From NCBI RefSeq assembly GCF_002899895.1, contig NZ_PPEI02000009.1, positions 1 to 64,000 on the forward strand: 64,000 nt of DNA, read 5' to 3'. Every line of letters starts with the position of its first letter. Position 1 is the first letter of the stretch. The notes beneath the pieces were generated by a model, which worked only from the letters and a program-made list of their open reading frames with translations, made no database searches and had not been told where the DNA came from. This DNA is from Chryseobacterium oncorhynchi. GTDB lineage: Bacteria > Bacteroidota > Bacteroidia > Flavobacteriales > Weeksellaceae. This document shows positions 37,401 through 45,571 of this stretch, piece by piece. The position numbers and the translations under genes are program-made.

Positions 37401-40400
37401 ATGTTTAATGGTACAATTTATAATCCAACGCCAAATGATTATTCAATAGGTGTAAATACTATCTATCTTCAAGCGTCAAATGGAACAGGATGTAACACCG
37501 CGCTTATTCCTGTTGCATTTACAGTTAATGAAGTTCCTTCAAACCTTCAGGTTTCTGCAAATTCAGCAACTTACTGTATCGGAAATCCAGTATTTATTAG
37601 TCCTTCGGCAAATGGAAATAATATTTCCTACCAATGGAGTACAACATCGAACTTTGTTAACATTTTAGGAAGTTCTTTTGTAGACGCTAATGGAAATCTG
37701 GCTTATACTCCAAGTGCTGCAGGTAACTTTACCTATTATGTAAGAGCTAAATCACAAGGGAACTGTTATACGACCCCGGAAACTGTAACTTTTACTGTAA
37801 GTAATGCAGTTTCCAACGTAACTGTAACCAATCAGAATGCTCAGGTTTGTGCAGGATCTCCAATTACTTTCCAGGCTTCTGCTACCAATGCGACTTCTTA
37901 TACATGGAGTTCCGACTCTGCAGGAGTGAATGTTATTGCTAATACTCCTTCCATTACATTAGACCAGACACAGTATGTACTGGGAACCAATGTGATTTAT
38001 GTTAAGGTTGGTAATGCCGGAGGGTGTAATGCCTCGCCAATCCCGGTATCATTCTCCGTTAATGAAACTCCGGCAAACTTAGAAATATCTGGAGCACAAC
38101 CTTCTTATTGTACAGGAAGTCAAATCCTAATTACTCCTTCAGCAATTGGCAATAACATTTCCTATGAATGGAGTCTGAATTCAAATTTTACAACCTTGTT
38201 AGGAAGTAATTATGTTGATTCTAGTGGGAATTTTTCTTATACTCCTTCAACAACGGGTAATTTTACATACTTCGTAAGAGCTAAAAATGGATCAGGATGT
38301 GTTACTTCGACAAAAACTGTGACATTTAATGTAACACAAGGAGTATCTAACCTTCAGGTTTCTAACAACGGAGCAACATTCTGTAAAGGAACCACAATTT
38401 CATTCACTGCAGGTGCAACTAATGCATCTGAATATAAGTGGTATAAATTTGCAAACGGTACAGGATTACTGTTTTCAGGAAATACATATACTCCTGCAGC
38501 ATCAGAATATAGCTTAGGATTGAATACAGTCTATTTGCAAGCTAGTTCAGGAAGTAATTGTAACACCGCACTAATGCCAGTTACTTTCACTGTTAATGAA
38601 ACTCCAACCAACATAGCATATTTTGGTAATACGACATATTGCACTGGACAACAAATTTTAGTAACACCAAGTGCTTTAGGAGCAAATGTGACATATCAGT
38701 GGAGTGTAACTGCTAATTTTGCACCTTCAAGCTTATTAAGTTCAACTATGGTTGATACGAACGGAAATTTAACGTTCTCTGCTCAAAATGTTGGAACAAA
38801 TACATATTATTTGAGAGCTATTAATACCCAAGGCTGTCATACGGACGGAATTCCTGTTACTATTACAATCAATGTTCAGCCAACCAACTTAGCGGTTAAT
38901 AAAATTACGAACACGGCTAATACTACGTATTGCCAAAATGGTGGAACAGAGCAGTATTTAGCAACTGGAGTTAACGTAACAAAATTCAAGTGGTTTGCTG
39001 ATGTGAATTTAACACAAGAATTACAGCCAAATTTCTTGTCCGGAACTAATAATAGCATATTGAATGTTGATCCAGCAATTTGGTCAATCGGCACTCATAA
39101 TGTATATGTTATCGGTGAGAATGCTAATGGTTGTCAAACTACTCCAAAATCAATAAATTTTGTAATTATCAGTGGTATATCAAATGTATCGCCTGATGTA
39201 AATGATTTTACCCTTTGCCAGGGCAAGTCAAAAATTGTTAACTTGTTAAATCCCAATAATTTTACGGTAACATGGTTCACAAATAGTGCTGGAACGCAGT
39301 TATTAAATCAGGCTTATCTATCAAATAATGGTAATACACTTTCTATTGATGGAAACCTATTTACAATAGGTACAAATACACTGTACTATAAGATCCAAAA
39401 CGCAGGAGGATGTTCATCATCATTGACTCCGGTTACGTTTACAATACTTGCAGCTCCCACTAATCTAGCAGTTACTAATAATAATGCTGTTGTTTGTAAA
39501 GGGAACATTGTAACTTTTGAAGCCTCGGCATTCAATGTAAGTAATTATGCTTGGTATAAAGATTATGCAACTGGTTTGGTAGCAGATCCTCAATTCATTT
39601 CTGGAACAAACAATTATAAATTGTCAATTCCAACATCTAATTTACCTGCAGGTGTATACAATTATACAGTAGTTGGAGAGAATTCCAATGGATGCAAAAC
39701 ACAACCGATTGTAATTACATTCACTGTAAAGGATGTTCCGGGTAATTCTTCTTTAACAGGCTTAACGACTTATTGTCAAACAGAAACTGTTCATTTTACT
39801 TTAGTAAATAGTAATTCTAACAATTTCAGTTGGTTTACTGATGCTAATGGACTTAATCCATTAAACAGTTCGTATATTTCAAATAATGGGGCTGAAATTA
39901 ATATACCAGGTAATACATTCCAATCTGGATCACATTCTCTCTATTATTATGCAACTAATCAAAGTTGTAATTCACCGATGCAGACTGTATCATTTAGTAT
40001 TAAGCAAAGTCCATCTAACTTGAATGTAAGTGGTAATAATGGAACTTATTGTTTTGGAGATTTAATAGATATAGTTGTTGGATCTACAGGTGGCGCCACA
40101 GATTATCAGTGGTTTGAAGATGCTGCTGCTTCACTACTTTTAAGTTCTAACTATATTACAGGAACTATTCATGAAAGATTACAGACTTCATCTTTCGGAG
40201 TTGGTTCTCACACTGTGTATGTTAGGGCTATAAATTCAAATGGATGTACATCGACATTGTTGCCAGTATCATTTACTGTCAATGCGAAGCCTATTATATC
40301 AACGTTTGCAACAAATAGTAGTACAGTTACAGAGTCTTCTCCTATTACATTTAATATTAATGGATCAGGATATACTAAATGGAAGTTATTATTTAATGGT

Positions 40401-41147
40401 AGTCAGGTTGCGCCAGCTGGAGGAGGATGGAATAATGGTACCATATCAACTCATACTTATACAAGTTCAGCTACACAGGCAAATCAAGGAACGTACACAC
40501 TTGTTATTTCTAATGGGACTTGTGAACAAACAAAAGATTTCAATCTTTATGTGATTCCTAATATTGTAATTACCCATGATAGAACTAATGACATTGGCCT
40601 TGATAATGGCGTTTCCAAAGTTGTAATGAAACAGCATGAAGTAATCACTTTCTCAACAAATCTTCCCGTAAACGCATTGTATAATGAAGAATGGGATTAT
40701 GGGGACGGATTTAATAACCAAACCGTAGCAGGTCAACATTATTATAATAATGCCGGAGAGTTTTCAGTAAAACTTAAAGTGACCAATTCTGTTAATGGTG
40801 ATGTTATTAATTTGACTTATCAGCTGCCAATTTTAGTAAAAGAAGTAGATAGTACAATCCCAACTAATACTTTAAATCCACCGGCAGATTATACTATTTA
40901 TCCTAACCCTTATAAAGAATTTTTAGGGCTTAAGTTTACGGCCAATCAGGGAGATAAATTAGTATTAAGAATATATAGTTTAAGTGGAATCAGTGTATTT
41001 GATACTGACTGGACTGCAGATGGAGTGACGTTTGATAAAAAGTGGTATAATCCATTAATCAATAAACCTGCAGGAGCATATCTTGTGGTTATTAAAAATG
41101 TAACTCAAAATACAACATTCAGTACTAAACTTTTAAAGCAGCAATAA
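31425..41147 (+). CDS. giant repetitive T9SS surface protein/adhesin
   Basis: A 3240-residue secreted protein. The start at 31425 gives a signal peptide (MKKNILFILIFLFTGLKLVAQ, one residue over the core); an earlier ATG at 31404 overlaps traO. The body holds some 30 Ig/PKD-like domains of about 85 residues in two alternating types, each with two cysteines (for example NLQVSNNGATFCQGSTISF and YCTGSQVMITPSA). A PKD-like domain (EEWDYGDGFNNQT) precedes a C-terminal T9SS type A sorting domain from about residue 3155 (TIYPNPYKEFLGLKF). It should be exported by T9SS and anchored on the cell surface. The gene follows traO by 11 bases with no terminator, so it is probably transcribed with the transfer genes. 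Adhesion or mating-pair stabilisation is inferred. Confidence 0.9.
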   Translation: MKKNILFILIFLFTGLKLVAQNSYVNDFTVHIWPLDTSNPNTLTVQLTNVDASISMAGCSGNPSTEIQAKYDLYYDDVFVKTIYQTQGYNEAWGGDKWVQTPNSPYMISNNSVANIVDPAICQGLNYNAKITIKATLTVRSVYVINFIQYACNNASKTIEYVINKPAFDITNENAIVCFGDNAVFQTAALGNETVTFYKDAALSFPYSGNNVSNNTLTLKPADYSLGQNSFWCKVTNATGCSKVKKVNFTVNERPTNLQITGNQQNYCVNAPILITPSAVGNVSVYEWSTTQNFAPGDILSSSQVDSQGRLSYIPSSTGQQSLYVRAKAPNGCFTQPLNVTYNIYPEITNFQILNNGKTFCDTETVSFTAGATNGQQYQWYKDANASISLGTATTLNLYNTDWSYGPNTIYVRARGDMGYCTTPLVPVTFNVVATPKNLQVAGASTSYCTGNPVLITPSAIGTNLTYEWSTNSNFVNLLDPSLVDTQGRLNYTPTTPGTYQYYVRAKGDNSCTSTFVSVNFTVNQNVANLQVSNNGATFCKGSVISFVAGANNATNYNWYKFANGTGLLTNGGTYTADPADYVVGANTVYVQASNGNGCSSQMTAVTFNVNESPENLQVSGNLNNYCTGNQVLISPSAVGSSLTYEWSLNSNFVNILGSSFVDSQGRLSYTISNTGTYNYYVRAKGPNGCTTAPLQITFTVSQGVTNLQVSNDGAVFCKGSTVSFTAGATNASEYKWYKFANGTGLLYTGPTYTLTSTEYVIGQNTLYVQASNSTGCNTALIPVSFVVNEAPTNLQVVGNGGAYCIGNPVFITPSANGNNISYQWSTTSNFVNILGSSFVDSNGNLAYTPSTAGNFTYYVRAKSQGNCYTAPEAVTFTVSNAVSNVTVTNQNAQVCAGSPITFQASATNATSYTWSSDSAGVNVIANTPSITLDQTQYVLGTNVIYVKVGNAGGCNASPIPVSFSVNESPTNLEVSGAQASYCTGSQVMITPSATGANLIYEWSSNSNFTTLLGSSFVDTNGNLSFTPANTGNFTYFVRAKNPAGCITASKTVTFTVSTGVSNLQVSNNGTAFCQGSTISFTAGASGASEYKWFKFANGTGLLNNGATYSPGITDYAIGQNTIYIQASSASGCNTALMPVTFTVNEVPSNLQVSGNSATYCIGNPILISASANGNNILYQWSTTSNFVNILGSSFVDANGNLAYTPSAAGNFTYYVRAKSQGNCYTTPETVTFTVSNAVSNVTVTNQNAQVCAGSQITFQASATNATSYTWSSDSAGVNVIANTPSITLDQTQYVLGTNVIYVKVANAGGCNASPIPVSFSVNESPTNLEVSGAQATYCTGSQVMITPSATGANLIYEWSSNSNFTTLLGSSFIDTNGNLNFATITNGSFTYYVRAKNTTGCVTSTKTVTFSVNQGVSNLQVSNNGATFCQGSTISFTAGATGASEYKWFKFANGTGLLNNGATFSPAISDYTIGQNTIYLQASSGSGCNTALMPVTFTINESPANLELTGALPTYCTGTEILISPSATGNGLIYEWSTNSNFTNILNTAYVDIQGNLKFIATTVGNYQFYVRAKNNTSCVTPTKSVSFTVAQGVSNLQVSNNGTSFCQGTAVSFTAGATNATEYKWYKFSNGTGLIFNGATYTPTQNDYTTGLNTVYLQASNTSGCNTALMPVTFTVYEVPSGLQVSGNTQTYCIGNPVFITPSANGNNISYQWSTTSNFVNILGSSFVDANGNLAYTPSAAGNFTYYVRAKSQGNCYTAPEAVTFTVSNAVSNVTVTNQNAQVCAGSPITFQASATNATSYTWSSDSAGVNVIASTPSITLDQTQYVQGTNVIYVKVGNAGGCNASPIPVSFSVNESPTNLEVSGAQASYCTGSQIMITPSAIGTNLSYEWSSNSNFTSLLGSNFVDSNGNLSFTPTATGNFTYFVRAKNPAGCITASKTVTFLITQGVSNLQVSNNGATFCQGSTISFTAGATNATEYKWYKFSNGTGLMFNGTIYNPTPNDYSIGVNTIYLQASNGTGCNTALIPVAFTVNEVPSNLQVSANSATYCIGNPVFISPSANGNNISYQWSTTSNFVNILGSSFVDANGNLAYTPSAAGNFTYYVRAKSQGNCYTTPETVTFTVSNAVSNVTVTNQNAQVCAGSPITFQASATNATSYTWSSDSAGVNVIANTPSITLDQTQYVLGTNVIYVKVGNAGGCNASPIPVSFSVNETPANLEISGAQPSYCTGSQILITPSAIGNNISYEWSLNSNFTTLLGSNYVDSSGNFSYTPSTTGNFTYFVRAKNGSGCVTSTKTVTFNVTQGVSNLQVSNNGATFCKGTTISFTAGATNASEYKWYKFANGTGLLFSGNTYTPAASEYSLGLNTVYLQASSGSNCNTALMPVTFTVNETPTNIAYFGNTTYCTGQQILVTPSALGANVTYQWSVTANFAPSSLLSSTMVDTNGNLTFSAQNVGTNTYYLRAINTQGCHTDGIPVTITINVQPTNLAVNKITNTANTTYCQNGGTEQYLATGVNVTKFKWFADVNLTQELQPNFLSGTNNSILNVDPAIWSIGTHNVYVIGENANGCQTTPKSINFVIISGISNVSPDVNDFTLCQGKSKIVNLLNPNNFTVTWFTNSAGTQLLNQAYLSNNGNTLSIDGNLFTIGTNTLYYKIQNAGGCSSSLTPVTFTILAAPTNLAVTNNNAVVCKGNIVTFEASAFNVSNYAWYKDYATGLVADPQFISGTNNYKLSIPTSNLPAGVYNYTVVGENSNGCKTQPIVITFTVKDVPGNSSLTGLTTYCQTETVHFTLVNSNSNNFSWFTDANGLNPLNSSYISNNGAEINIPGNTFQSGSHSLYYYATNQSCNSPMQTVSFSIKQSPSNLNVSGNNGTYCFGDLIDIVVGSTGGATDYQWFEDAAASLLLSSNYITGTIHERLQTSSFGVGSHTVYVRAINSNGCTSTLLPVSFTVNAKPIISTFATNSSTVTESSPITFNINGSGYTKWKLLFNGSQVAPAGGGWNNGTISTHTYTSSATQANQGTYTLVISNGTCEQTKDFNLYVIPNIVITHDRTNDIGLDNGVSKVVMKQHEVITFSTNLPVNALYNEEWDYGDGFNNQTVAGQHYYNNAGEFSVKLKVTNSVNGDVINLTYQLPILVKEVDSTIPTNTLNPPADYTIYPNPYKEFLGLKFTANQGDKLVLRIYSLSGISVFDTDWTADGVTFDKKWYNPLINKPAGAYLVVIKNVTQNTTFSTKLLKQQ
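33838..38125. repeat. near-identical ~540-bp internal repeats of the adhesin gene
   Basis: Four copies of a two-domain block of about 540 bases start near 33.84, 34.91, 36.51 and 37.58 kb. They are almost identical at the DNA level, including synonymous positions (for example AACATTTTAGGAAGTTCTTT and GGAGTTCCGACTCTGCAGGA). Copies 1-2 and 3-4 are 1070 bases apart and copies 2-3 are 1600 apart. Such identity implies recent duplication or ongoing gene conversion, and predicts length variation. Confidence 0.85.
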
Positions 41148-41148
41148 A

Positions 41149-41874
41149 ATGAAAAATATAAAGTTTTTAATAATTATTTTATTCATCGCAGGATTTATTC
41201 AATCCTGTGATGATAAAATCACATCACTTGAAGATTTAAATACAGCGCCTTATTTTCAATATTTTAGAAAGTCTTCCATTAACTGGGAAACTCCCGGCGA
41301 CGTACCTATTCAGGATAGTGCTAAAGTATACAATTCCTATAATAATGCAACCTATCCAGCAATATTAAGAATTAAGGATGCAAACTATAATATTTCCAAA
41401 ATCAATATTATTAGTAATGATACACAAAACAGTTTCTTCGTAAACGATAATGTTTATTACAATAACTATGAGATTGATAATAGTGAAGAATTTAATATTG
41501 CATTCCGAAATAATACTGCTGGAACTTTTGACTATAAAGTTTCAGCTTCAGATGATTTTGATAAATCAAATAGAATGGCTTTTAGGATAACTTTTAAACC
41601 AAACCAAGATCCAATAGCAAGGCTAAACATCTCAATTGTAAATTCTACAACTCGCAATTATTTGTTAAATGCTCATTCTTCGATTGACAGAGATCAATCA
41701 ATAGGTGGAAGTATTGTTGAGTATGAATATACAATAGATAATGTGATTATTCACACGTCTCAACCACAGATTAACCACATTTTCACTAGAGGAAATCATA
41801 CTGTAAAACTTAGAGTAAAGGATAATGATAACGTTTGGAGTCCTTATGTCCAATATTCCGTAACTGTAATATAA
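41149..41874 (+). CDS. lipoprotein with PKD-like C-terminus
   Basis: A 241-residue protein with a lipoprotein signal ending FIQSC (Cys20). The C-terminal 85 residues look PKD-like (DPIARLNISIVNSTTRNYLL ... HTVKLRVKDNDNVWSPYVQY). It starts 1 base after the adhesin stop, so it probably works with it at the cell surface. A strong terminator follows. Confidence 0.7.
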   Translation: MKNIKFLIIILFIAGFIQSCDDKITSLEDLNTAPYFQYFRKSSINWETPGDVPIQDSAKVYNSYNNATYPAILRIKDANYNISKINIISNDTQNSFFVNDNVYYNNYEIDNSEEFNIAFRNNTAGTFDYKVSASDDFDKSNRMAFRITFKPNQDPIARLNISIVNSTTRNYLLNAHSSIDRDQSIGGSIVEYEYTIDNVIIHTSQPQINHIFTRGNHTVKLRVKDNDNVWSPYVQYSVTVI

Positions 41875-41877
41875 ATT

Positions 41878-41910
41878 AAAAGAGGAATTTTATTCAATTC
41901 CTCTTTTAAA
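41878..41910 (+). terminator. terminator of the tra/adhesin operon
   Basis: A perfect 12-bp stem AAAAGAGGAATT / AATTCCTCTTTT with a TTATTC loop. Confidence 0.85.
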
Positions 41911-41920
41911 TCTAATTTAA

Positions 41921-41941
41921 TTGTATTTACTTTGTATTTAC
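41921..41941 (+). promoter_or_regulatory. left arm of inverted repeat (candidate operator)
   Basis: TTGTATTTAC then TTTGTATTTAC, an 11-bp direct repeat. The 21-base element is found inverted at 42648-42668 with one mismatch. It lies just upstream of the gene at 41962. Confidence 0.6.
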
Positions 41942-41961
41942 TAACGAAATACTATTTTACT

Positions 41962-42417
41962 ATGAAAAAGCTTTTTTTTAAATCGGTTGCATTTTCTTTG
42001 TTTTTTGTATCATGCAATTTCTTTTCACAAATAAAAATTTTAGAAAATAATGAATTGAAACAGGTAGGAAAGGTTGAGACTGTTGGGATGTTCCAAAAAG
42101 ACAATGTTTATACTATTACATATCAAGACATAAATACTTCTAATTTAAATACATATAGATCAATAAATTTTAAAGATCTAAATAATGCAGTAAAAAATCT
42201 ATACTCAATTATTCAGGAAGCTTTATCTAAGCCTCCTGAATCTGATATTATATTAGAGTTACCTAATGATATTTTAAGGTTACATTTCGAAAGAAATATG
42301 GGACAAAATACGGTCCAAATAATACATTTTATCAATAAAAATCGTAAATATGTCGGTAAATCACATTTCTTAAAAAAAGGTGATATTGATAAAATTTTTG
42401 GAAATAAACAATTATGA
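41962..42417 (+). CDS. small exported protein, 151 aa
   Basis: An N-terminal signal (MKKLFFKSVAFSLFFVSCNF, with a possible lipobox FVSC or cleavage after FFSQ) precedes a 130-residue mature domain of unknown family. The start at 41962 is chosen because it yields a standard signal peptide. Its end overlaps the RHH-like gene by 4 bases. Confidence 0.6.
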   Translation: MKKLFFKSVAFSLFFVSCNFFSQIKILENNELKQVGKVETVGMFQKDNVYTITYQDINTSNLNTYRSINFKDLNNAVKNLYSIIQEALSKPPESDIILELPNDILRLHFERNMGQNTVQIIHFINKNRKYVGKSHFLKKGDIDKIFGNKQL

Positions 42418-42632
42418 AAACTCCTGACAAAAAAAGTAGGGTATCTAGAACTTATAGGTACACAATAGAAACAATAATTCTTATTGAAAAGCTAGCAGAT
42501 CTTGCCAAAAGAAGCAATACCAATTATGTTGAGACTATAATTCTTAATACAGCGGAATTGCAAGGTTTTTCAGTTTCTGAAGAAGATATAAAAGAATTTT
42601 TTGAGAAGCAAAATGTAAAATCTAAAAAATAA
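42414..42632 (+). CDS. small ribbon-helix-helix-like protein, 72 aa
   Basis: A short basic N-terminus with a strand-like RTYRYTIETIILIEKLADLA then a second helix, NYVETIILNTAEL, resembling an RHH regulator. It is translationally coupled to the upstream exported protein. The inverted repeats on each side of this two-gene unit are candidates for its binding sites. Confidence 0.5.
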   Translation: MKTPDKKSRVSRTYRYTIETIILIEKLADLAKRSNTNYVETIILNTAELQGFSVSEEDIKEFFEKQNVKSKK

Positions 42633-42647
42633 TTATGTATTTATTTT

Positions 42648-42668
42648 GTAAATACAAAGTAAATACAT
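42648..42668 (-). promoter_or_regulatory. right arm of inverted repeat (candidate operator)
   Basis: GTAAATACAAAGTAAATACA matches the reverse complement of 41921-41941 over 20 of 21 bases. It lies upstream of the lipoprotein gene at 42721, so the same factor could control both units. Confidence 0.6.
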
Positions 42669-42720
42669 AAATTTGAATTATAATTTTAAAATCAAATATT
42701 AACAAATAAAAAAATAACTA

Positions 42721-43179
42721 ATGAAAAATTTACTTAACATTAAGAACGTTTTACTTTTATTATTAACGTTTTCTACATTGACATTATCATCATGTAGTAA
42801 TGATGACAACAATCCTGCGGATTCAATTATTTATGTTTCTGAAACATCCAATTTTTATGGTGAAAAGCCATCCAAAGAAGAGATTAGAAATGCTTTAGTT
42901 GGAAAGTGGCTTGATGATCAGAATAATCTTGTAATGGATGTAAAATCTTGGAAGCTTAATCCAAAATATGGCACAGCAGCTTATGAAACAGAGTACGTCT
43001 TTAATATTGATTGTAAGGTACCATTGTATCAGTTAGGCGCTGATTATTGGTGGTCTGAAGTAGCTATTGATAAAAATAATGTGAGAATTGGTCCTGATTT
43101 CTATGTAATGGTTGAAGGTAATAAAGCAAAACTGTTTGTTCGAGGGAATGAAACTAGGGTAATTTTAATGCATAAATAA
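42721..43179 (+). CDS. lipoprotein, 152 aa
   Basis: A lipoprotein signal ends TLTLSSC (Cys about 26), followed by SNDDNNP, a typical Bacteroidetes export signal of acidic residues. The mature part is a small beta-rich domain of unknown family. Followed by a strong terminator. Confidence 0.65.
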   Translation: MKNLLNIKNVLLLLLTFSTLTLSSCSNDDNNPADSIIYVSETSNFYGEKPSKEEIRNALVGKWLDDQNNLVMDVKSWKLNPKYGTAAYETEYVFNIDCKVPLYQLGADYWWSEVAIDKNNVRIGPDFYVMVEGNKAKLFVRGNETRVILMHK

Positions 43180-43198
43180 AAAGCTTGCATATATTTTT

Positions 43199-43226
43199 AA
43201 AGAGGAAATTAATTTCCTCTTTTTGT
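43199..43226 (+). terminator. intrinsic terminator
   Basis: A perfect palindrome, AAAGAGGAAATT / AATTTCCTCTTT, followed by further T residues. Confidence 0.8.
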
Positions 43227-43257
43227 ACTTTAATTAACCTAACCAAATAGGATTTAT

Positions 43258-43755
43258 ATGAAAAATACATTAAATAAAATTACAAGGATAAGATCTAAGG
43301 TTTTGATTTTTCCTTTTTTAGCAATAATCATTCTTAATAGCTGTGAGAACAAAAAGAGTGAAAATAAATCTACAGATAACTCTGGAAATAGCATTGAAAA
43401 AGTGAATGTAAGTAAAGAAACTATTGCTGGAAACTATTGTGAACAAAACTATAAAGACCACCTTCAGCGTATTGTTGAAAAAGATGGAAAGTTTTATTTA
43501 TCTTTTTTTAATCCTCTTAAAAAAGAGTTTGGGAAAGAAGCAGAATTAATAAATATTCCGGCTGAAGAATATGAAAAGAATTTTGGTTTAAATGCTCCTA
43601 ATATCTTAGCTGCTTATAGAGTAAAGAATGGTTTTTTCATCGTTACGAAAAAAGAAACAATATTTACTGCACCAATGGGAAAATCAATTCTGAAAGATGG
43701 ATACGCACTTGTTACAGATATTTCAATGCCTTTAATAAAATTAGAAAATGAATAA
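43258..43755 (+). CDS. lipoprotein, 165 aa
   Basis: A signal segment ending IIILNSC (Cys about 29) followed by a Lys/Ser/Asn-rich linker and a compact domain from about residue 55. Unknown family. It overlaps the next gene by 8 bases. Confidence 0.6.
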   Translation: MKNTLNKITRIRSKVLIFPFLAIIILNSCENKKSENKSTDNSGNSIEKVNVSKETIAGNYCEQNYKDHLQRIVEKDGKFYLSFFNPLKKEFGKEAELINIPAEEYEKNFGLNAPNILAAYRVKNGFFIVTKKETIFTAPMGKSILKDGYALVTDISMPLIKLENE

Positions 43756-44161
43756 CAACGAATACTATAACCATATAAAAATTTGGTTTTTCGACTTTAG
43801 ACCTGAACTAAAACCAGAAGATATTGCGGAGATTTCTCATAAAGCATATCAGGAACTTGAAAACCAGGTTAAGGATTTGGAATTGCCAGCTAGAAATATA
43901 TTTACGAATCAATTTCTTAAACTAAACTATTTAAATAGTGCTTATAACCTTGTTAAGGATGTTTTTAAAGAAAAGTTTCCTGAAGAGTTTGAAGACTATC
44001 AAAAAACGCCGATCTTTTTTGAAATTAATGAAGAAGTATTAGTTAACTGTGTACACTCGGGAATTTTTACATCTTATGATCAAATTTTAAATGAAATTAA
44101 ATTCAACGACGAAAATTTAAGATCTAACATATCACAAATAATTGCTAAGTCAATTAGTTAA
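43748..44161 (+). CDS. hypothetical 137-aa protein
   Basis: A soluble acidic helical protein coupled to the lipoprotein gene before it. No family recognised. It is the last gene before the first TCTCAAAAAACGAT-type motif and might be an immunity-like partner, but this is only contextual. Confidence 0.5.
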   Translation: MNNNEYYNHIKIWFFDFRPELKPEDIAEISHKAYQELENQVKDLELPARNIFTNQFLKLNYLNSAYNLVKDVFKEKFPEEFEDYQKTPIFFEINEEVLVNCVHSGIFTSYDQILNEIKFNDENLRSNISQIIAKSIS

Positions 44162-44242
44162 TTTGGGATAATTGTAATAATGCATATGCTTGCTTTTCTT
44201 AATAAATTTATAAGTGACCTAAAATAATAATCTCAAATAGCG

Positions 44243-44671
44243 ATGGAAAAAATACTGTTTAGATGGCACAGATCTACATTAGAGGAATCGATGTCTACTG
44301 TTGTTGAAATTAGCTCATTTTCCGAACTAAAAGAATTAATAAATGAAGAATATCCACTAGTATTTACAAGGGATATTAAAATTGATTATTATGGTTTTGA
44401 TACTAGAACTGGTTGGGAAAATTACATTGTATTAGTAAATGATTCTCCTGTTGGATGGTTAAATAATCAACTAATACCAAATAATGAATTTAATGATGTT
44501 AAAACTTTAAAACTAGAACTATTAAAAGTTATAACAAGTATTGGTAGTGAAACAGTAGAGGATCGCTTAGGATTAGTTGATGAGATTATAACAATCTTTT
44601 CTTATGTTAATAAAAATTGTCAATGTGAATTAGACATTAATGAGTATGTCGATATATCAAAACTAATTTAA
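44243..44671 (+). CDS. array gene: 142-aa protein sharing its C-terminus with the gene at 55132
   Basis: A soluble acidic protein. The last 57 residues (DRLGLVDEIITIFSYVNKNC to VDISKLI) are nearly the same as the C-terminus of the 167-residue protein at 55132, while the N-terminal parts differ. The motif copy at 44231 runs into its start (GCGATGG). No known family; immunity-like by size and context. Confidence 0.6.
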   Translation: MEKILFRWHRSTLEESMSTVVEISSFSELKELINEEYPLVFTRDIKIDYYGFDTRTGWENYIVLVNDSPVGWLNNQLIPNNEFNDVKTLKLELLKVITSIGSETVEDRLGLVDEIITIFSYVNKNCQCELDINEYVDISKLI

Positions 44672-44691
44672 TAATCTCAAAAAACAATACA

Positions 44692-45054
44692 ATGGAAAAT
44701 AATCTATTCATACAGGAAATATTTACATTAGTTGATAGAAAAACAAAAAATTTAAACTACCAACAAGTACAACATCAACATCACTTTACCAAGATTAACA
44801 TAGATTATGGTGAACTAATGGAAATTCCTTCAGAAAATCTGGTTTTGAACTCATTAAAAGAAATTAGCTTATTGCATCATACTTGGTTAAAGATTAAAGA
44901 AGTGGGAGATAGTAGATATATGCATGTTTCGGTAATAGATTTAGCGATATGTACAAGTACAAATTTAAGTTTTGAAATTTCATACTACTATTTGGCAATA
45001 CTAAAAAATGTTGCCTTTAATTTTGAAAAGTTTAAAAACAGCTTATTAAATTAA
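44692..45054 (+). CDS. array gene: hypothetical 120-aa protein
   Basis: A soluble protein rich in Asn, Lys and His with no known domain. It lies between motif copies 44675 and 45055. Function unknown. Confidence 0.55.
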   Translation: MENNLFIQEIFTLVDRKTKNLNYQQVQHQHHFTKINIDYGELMEIPSENLVLNSLKEISLLHHTWLKIKEVGDSRYMHVSVIDLAICTSTNLSFEISYYYLAILKNVAFNFEKFKNSLLN

Positions 45055-45073
45055 TCTCACAAAACGATGCGAT

Positions 45074-45265
45074 ATGAATAATAAAAAAACAAAAACCTTT
45101 TATATCATTTTTACAAGTTTCTTAATTCTATTTGCAGCTTCAATTTTTATAATTGATACTTATGTACAGAAGATTCCCCAAGGTATTTTAACTTCCATTT
45201 TTGTACTAATAATGTTAAGTATATTTTTAGCAACATTCTATTTATTCAGCAAAAGTCCTTCTTAA
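45074..45265 (+). CDS. array gene: two-span membrane protein, 63 aa
   Basis: Two hydrophobic helices (about residues 8-28 and 37-57) with a short polar turn. It starts 5 bases after motif copy 45055. Membrane-located immunity-type proteins often look like this, but no family is recognised. Confidence 0.55.
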   Translation: MNNKKTKTFYIIFTSFLILFAASIFIIDTYVQKIPQGILTSIFVLIMLSIFLATFYLFSKSPS

Positions 45266-45301
45266 ATAGCGGTGTATAAATCTCAAAAAATGATAAAAAT
45301 T

Positions 45302-45547
45302 ATGTTTGACATAGATCCAAAAGAATTAGCTTTTAAATTTACTCTTGCCTGCGTAGTATCTATTTTGATTTTTGGTTTAGCAAGCTATGCGTTTAAATCA
45401 AAAATCCAAAAACATTATTATGAAGTAAAGTTTACTAATGGTGAAGTTATAAAAGACAGTTTGAGAGAAAATTGGAGAAGTCTTTCAAATGATAGTATCT
45501 CTTATCAGAAATCATCTATGATTTATTACAAAGTAATTAAGAAATAA
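45302..45547 (+). CDS. array gene: single-span membrane protein, 81 aa
   Basis: One membrane helix at about residues 10-30 and a charged C-terminal domain. ATG 45302 lies 7 bases after motif copy 45281; the in-frame ATG at 45290 is inside the motif and is less likely to be the start. Unknown family. Confidence 0.55.
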   Translation: MFDIDPKELAFKFTLACVVSILIFGLASYAFKSKIQKHYYEVKFTNGEVIKDSLRENWRSLSNDSISYQKSSMIYYKVIKK

Positions 45548-45571
45548 TCTCAAAAAATGATAAATAATATC

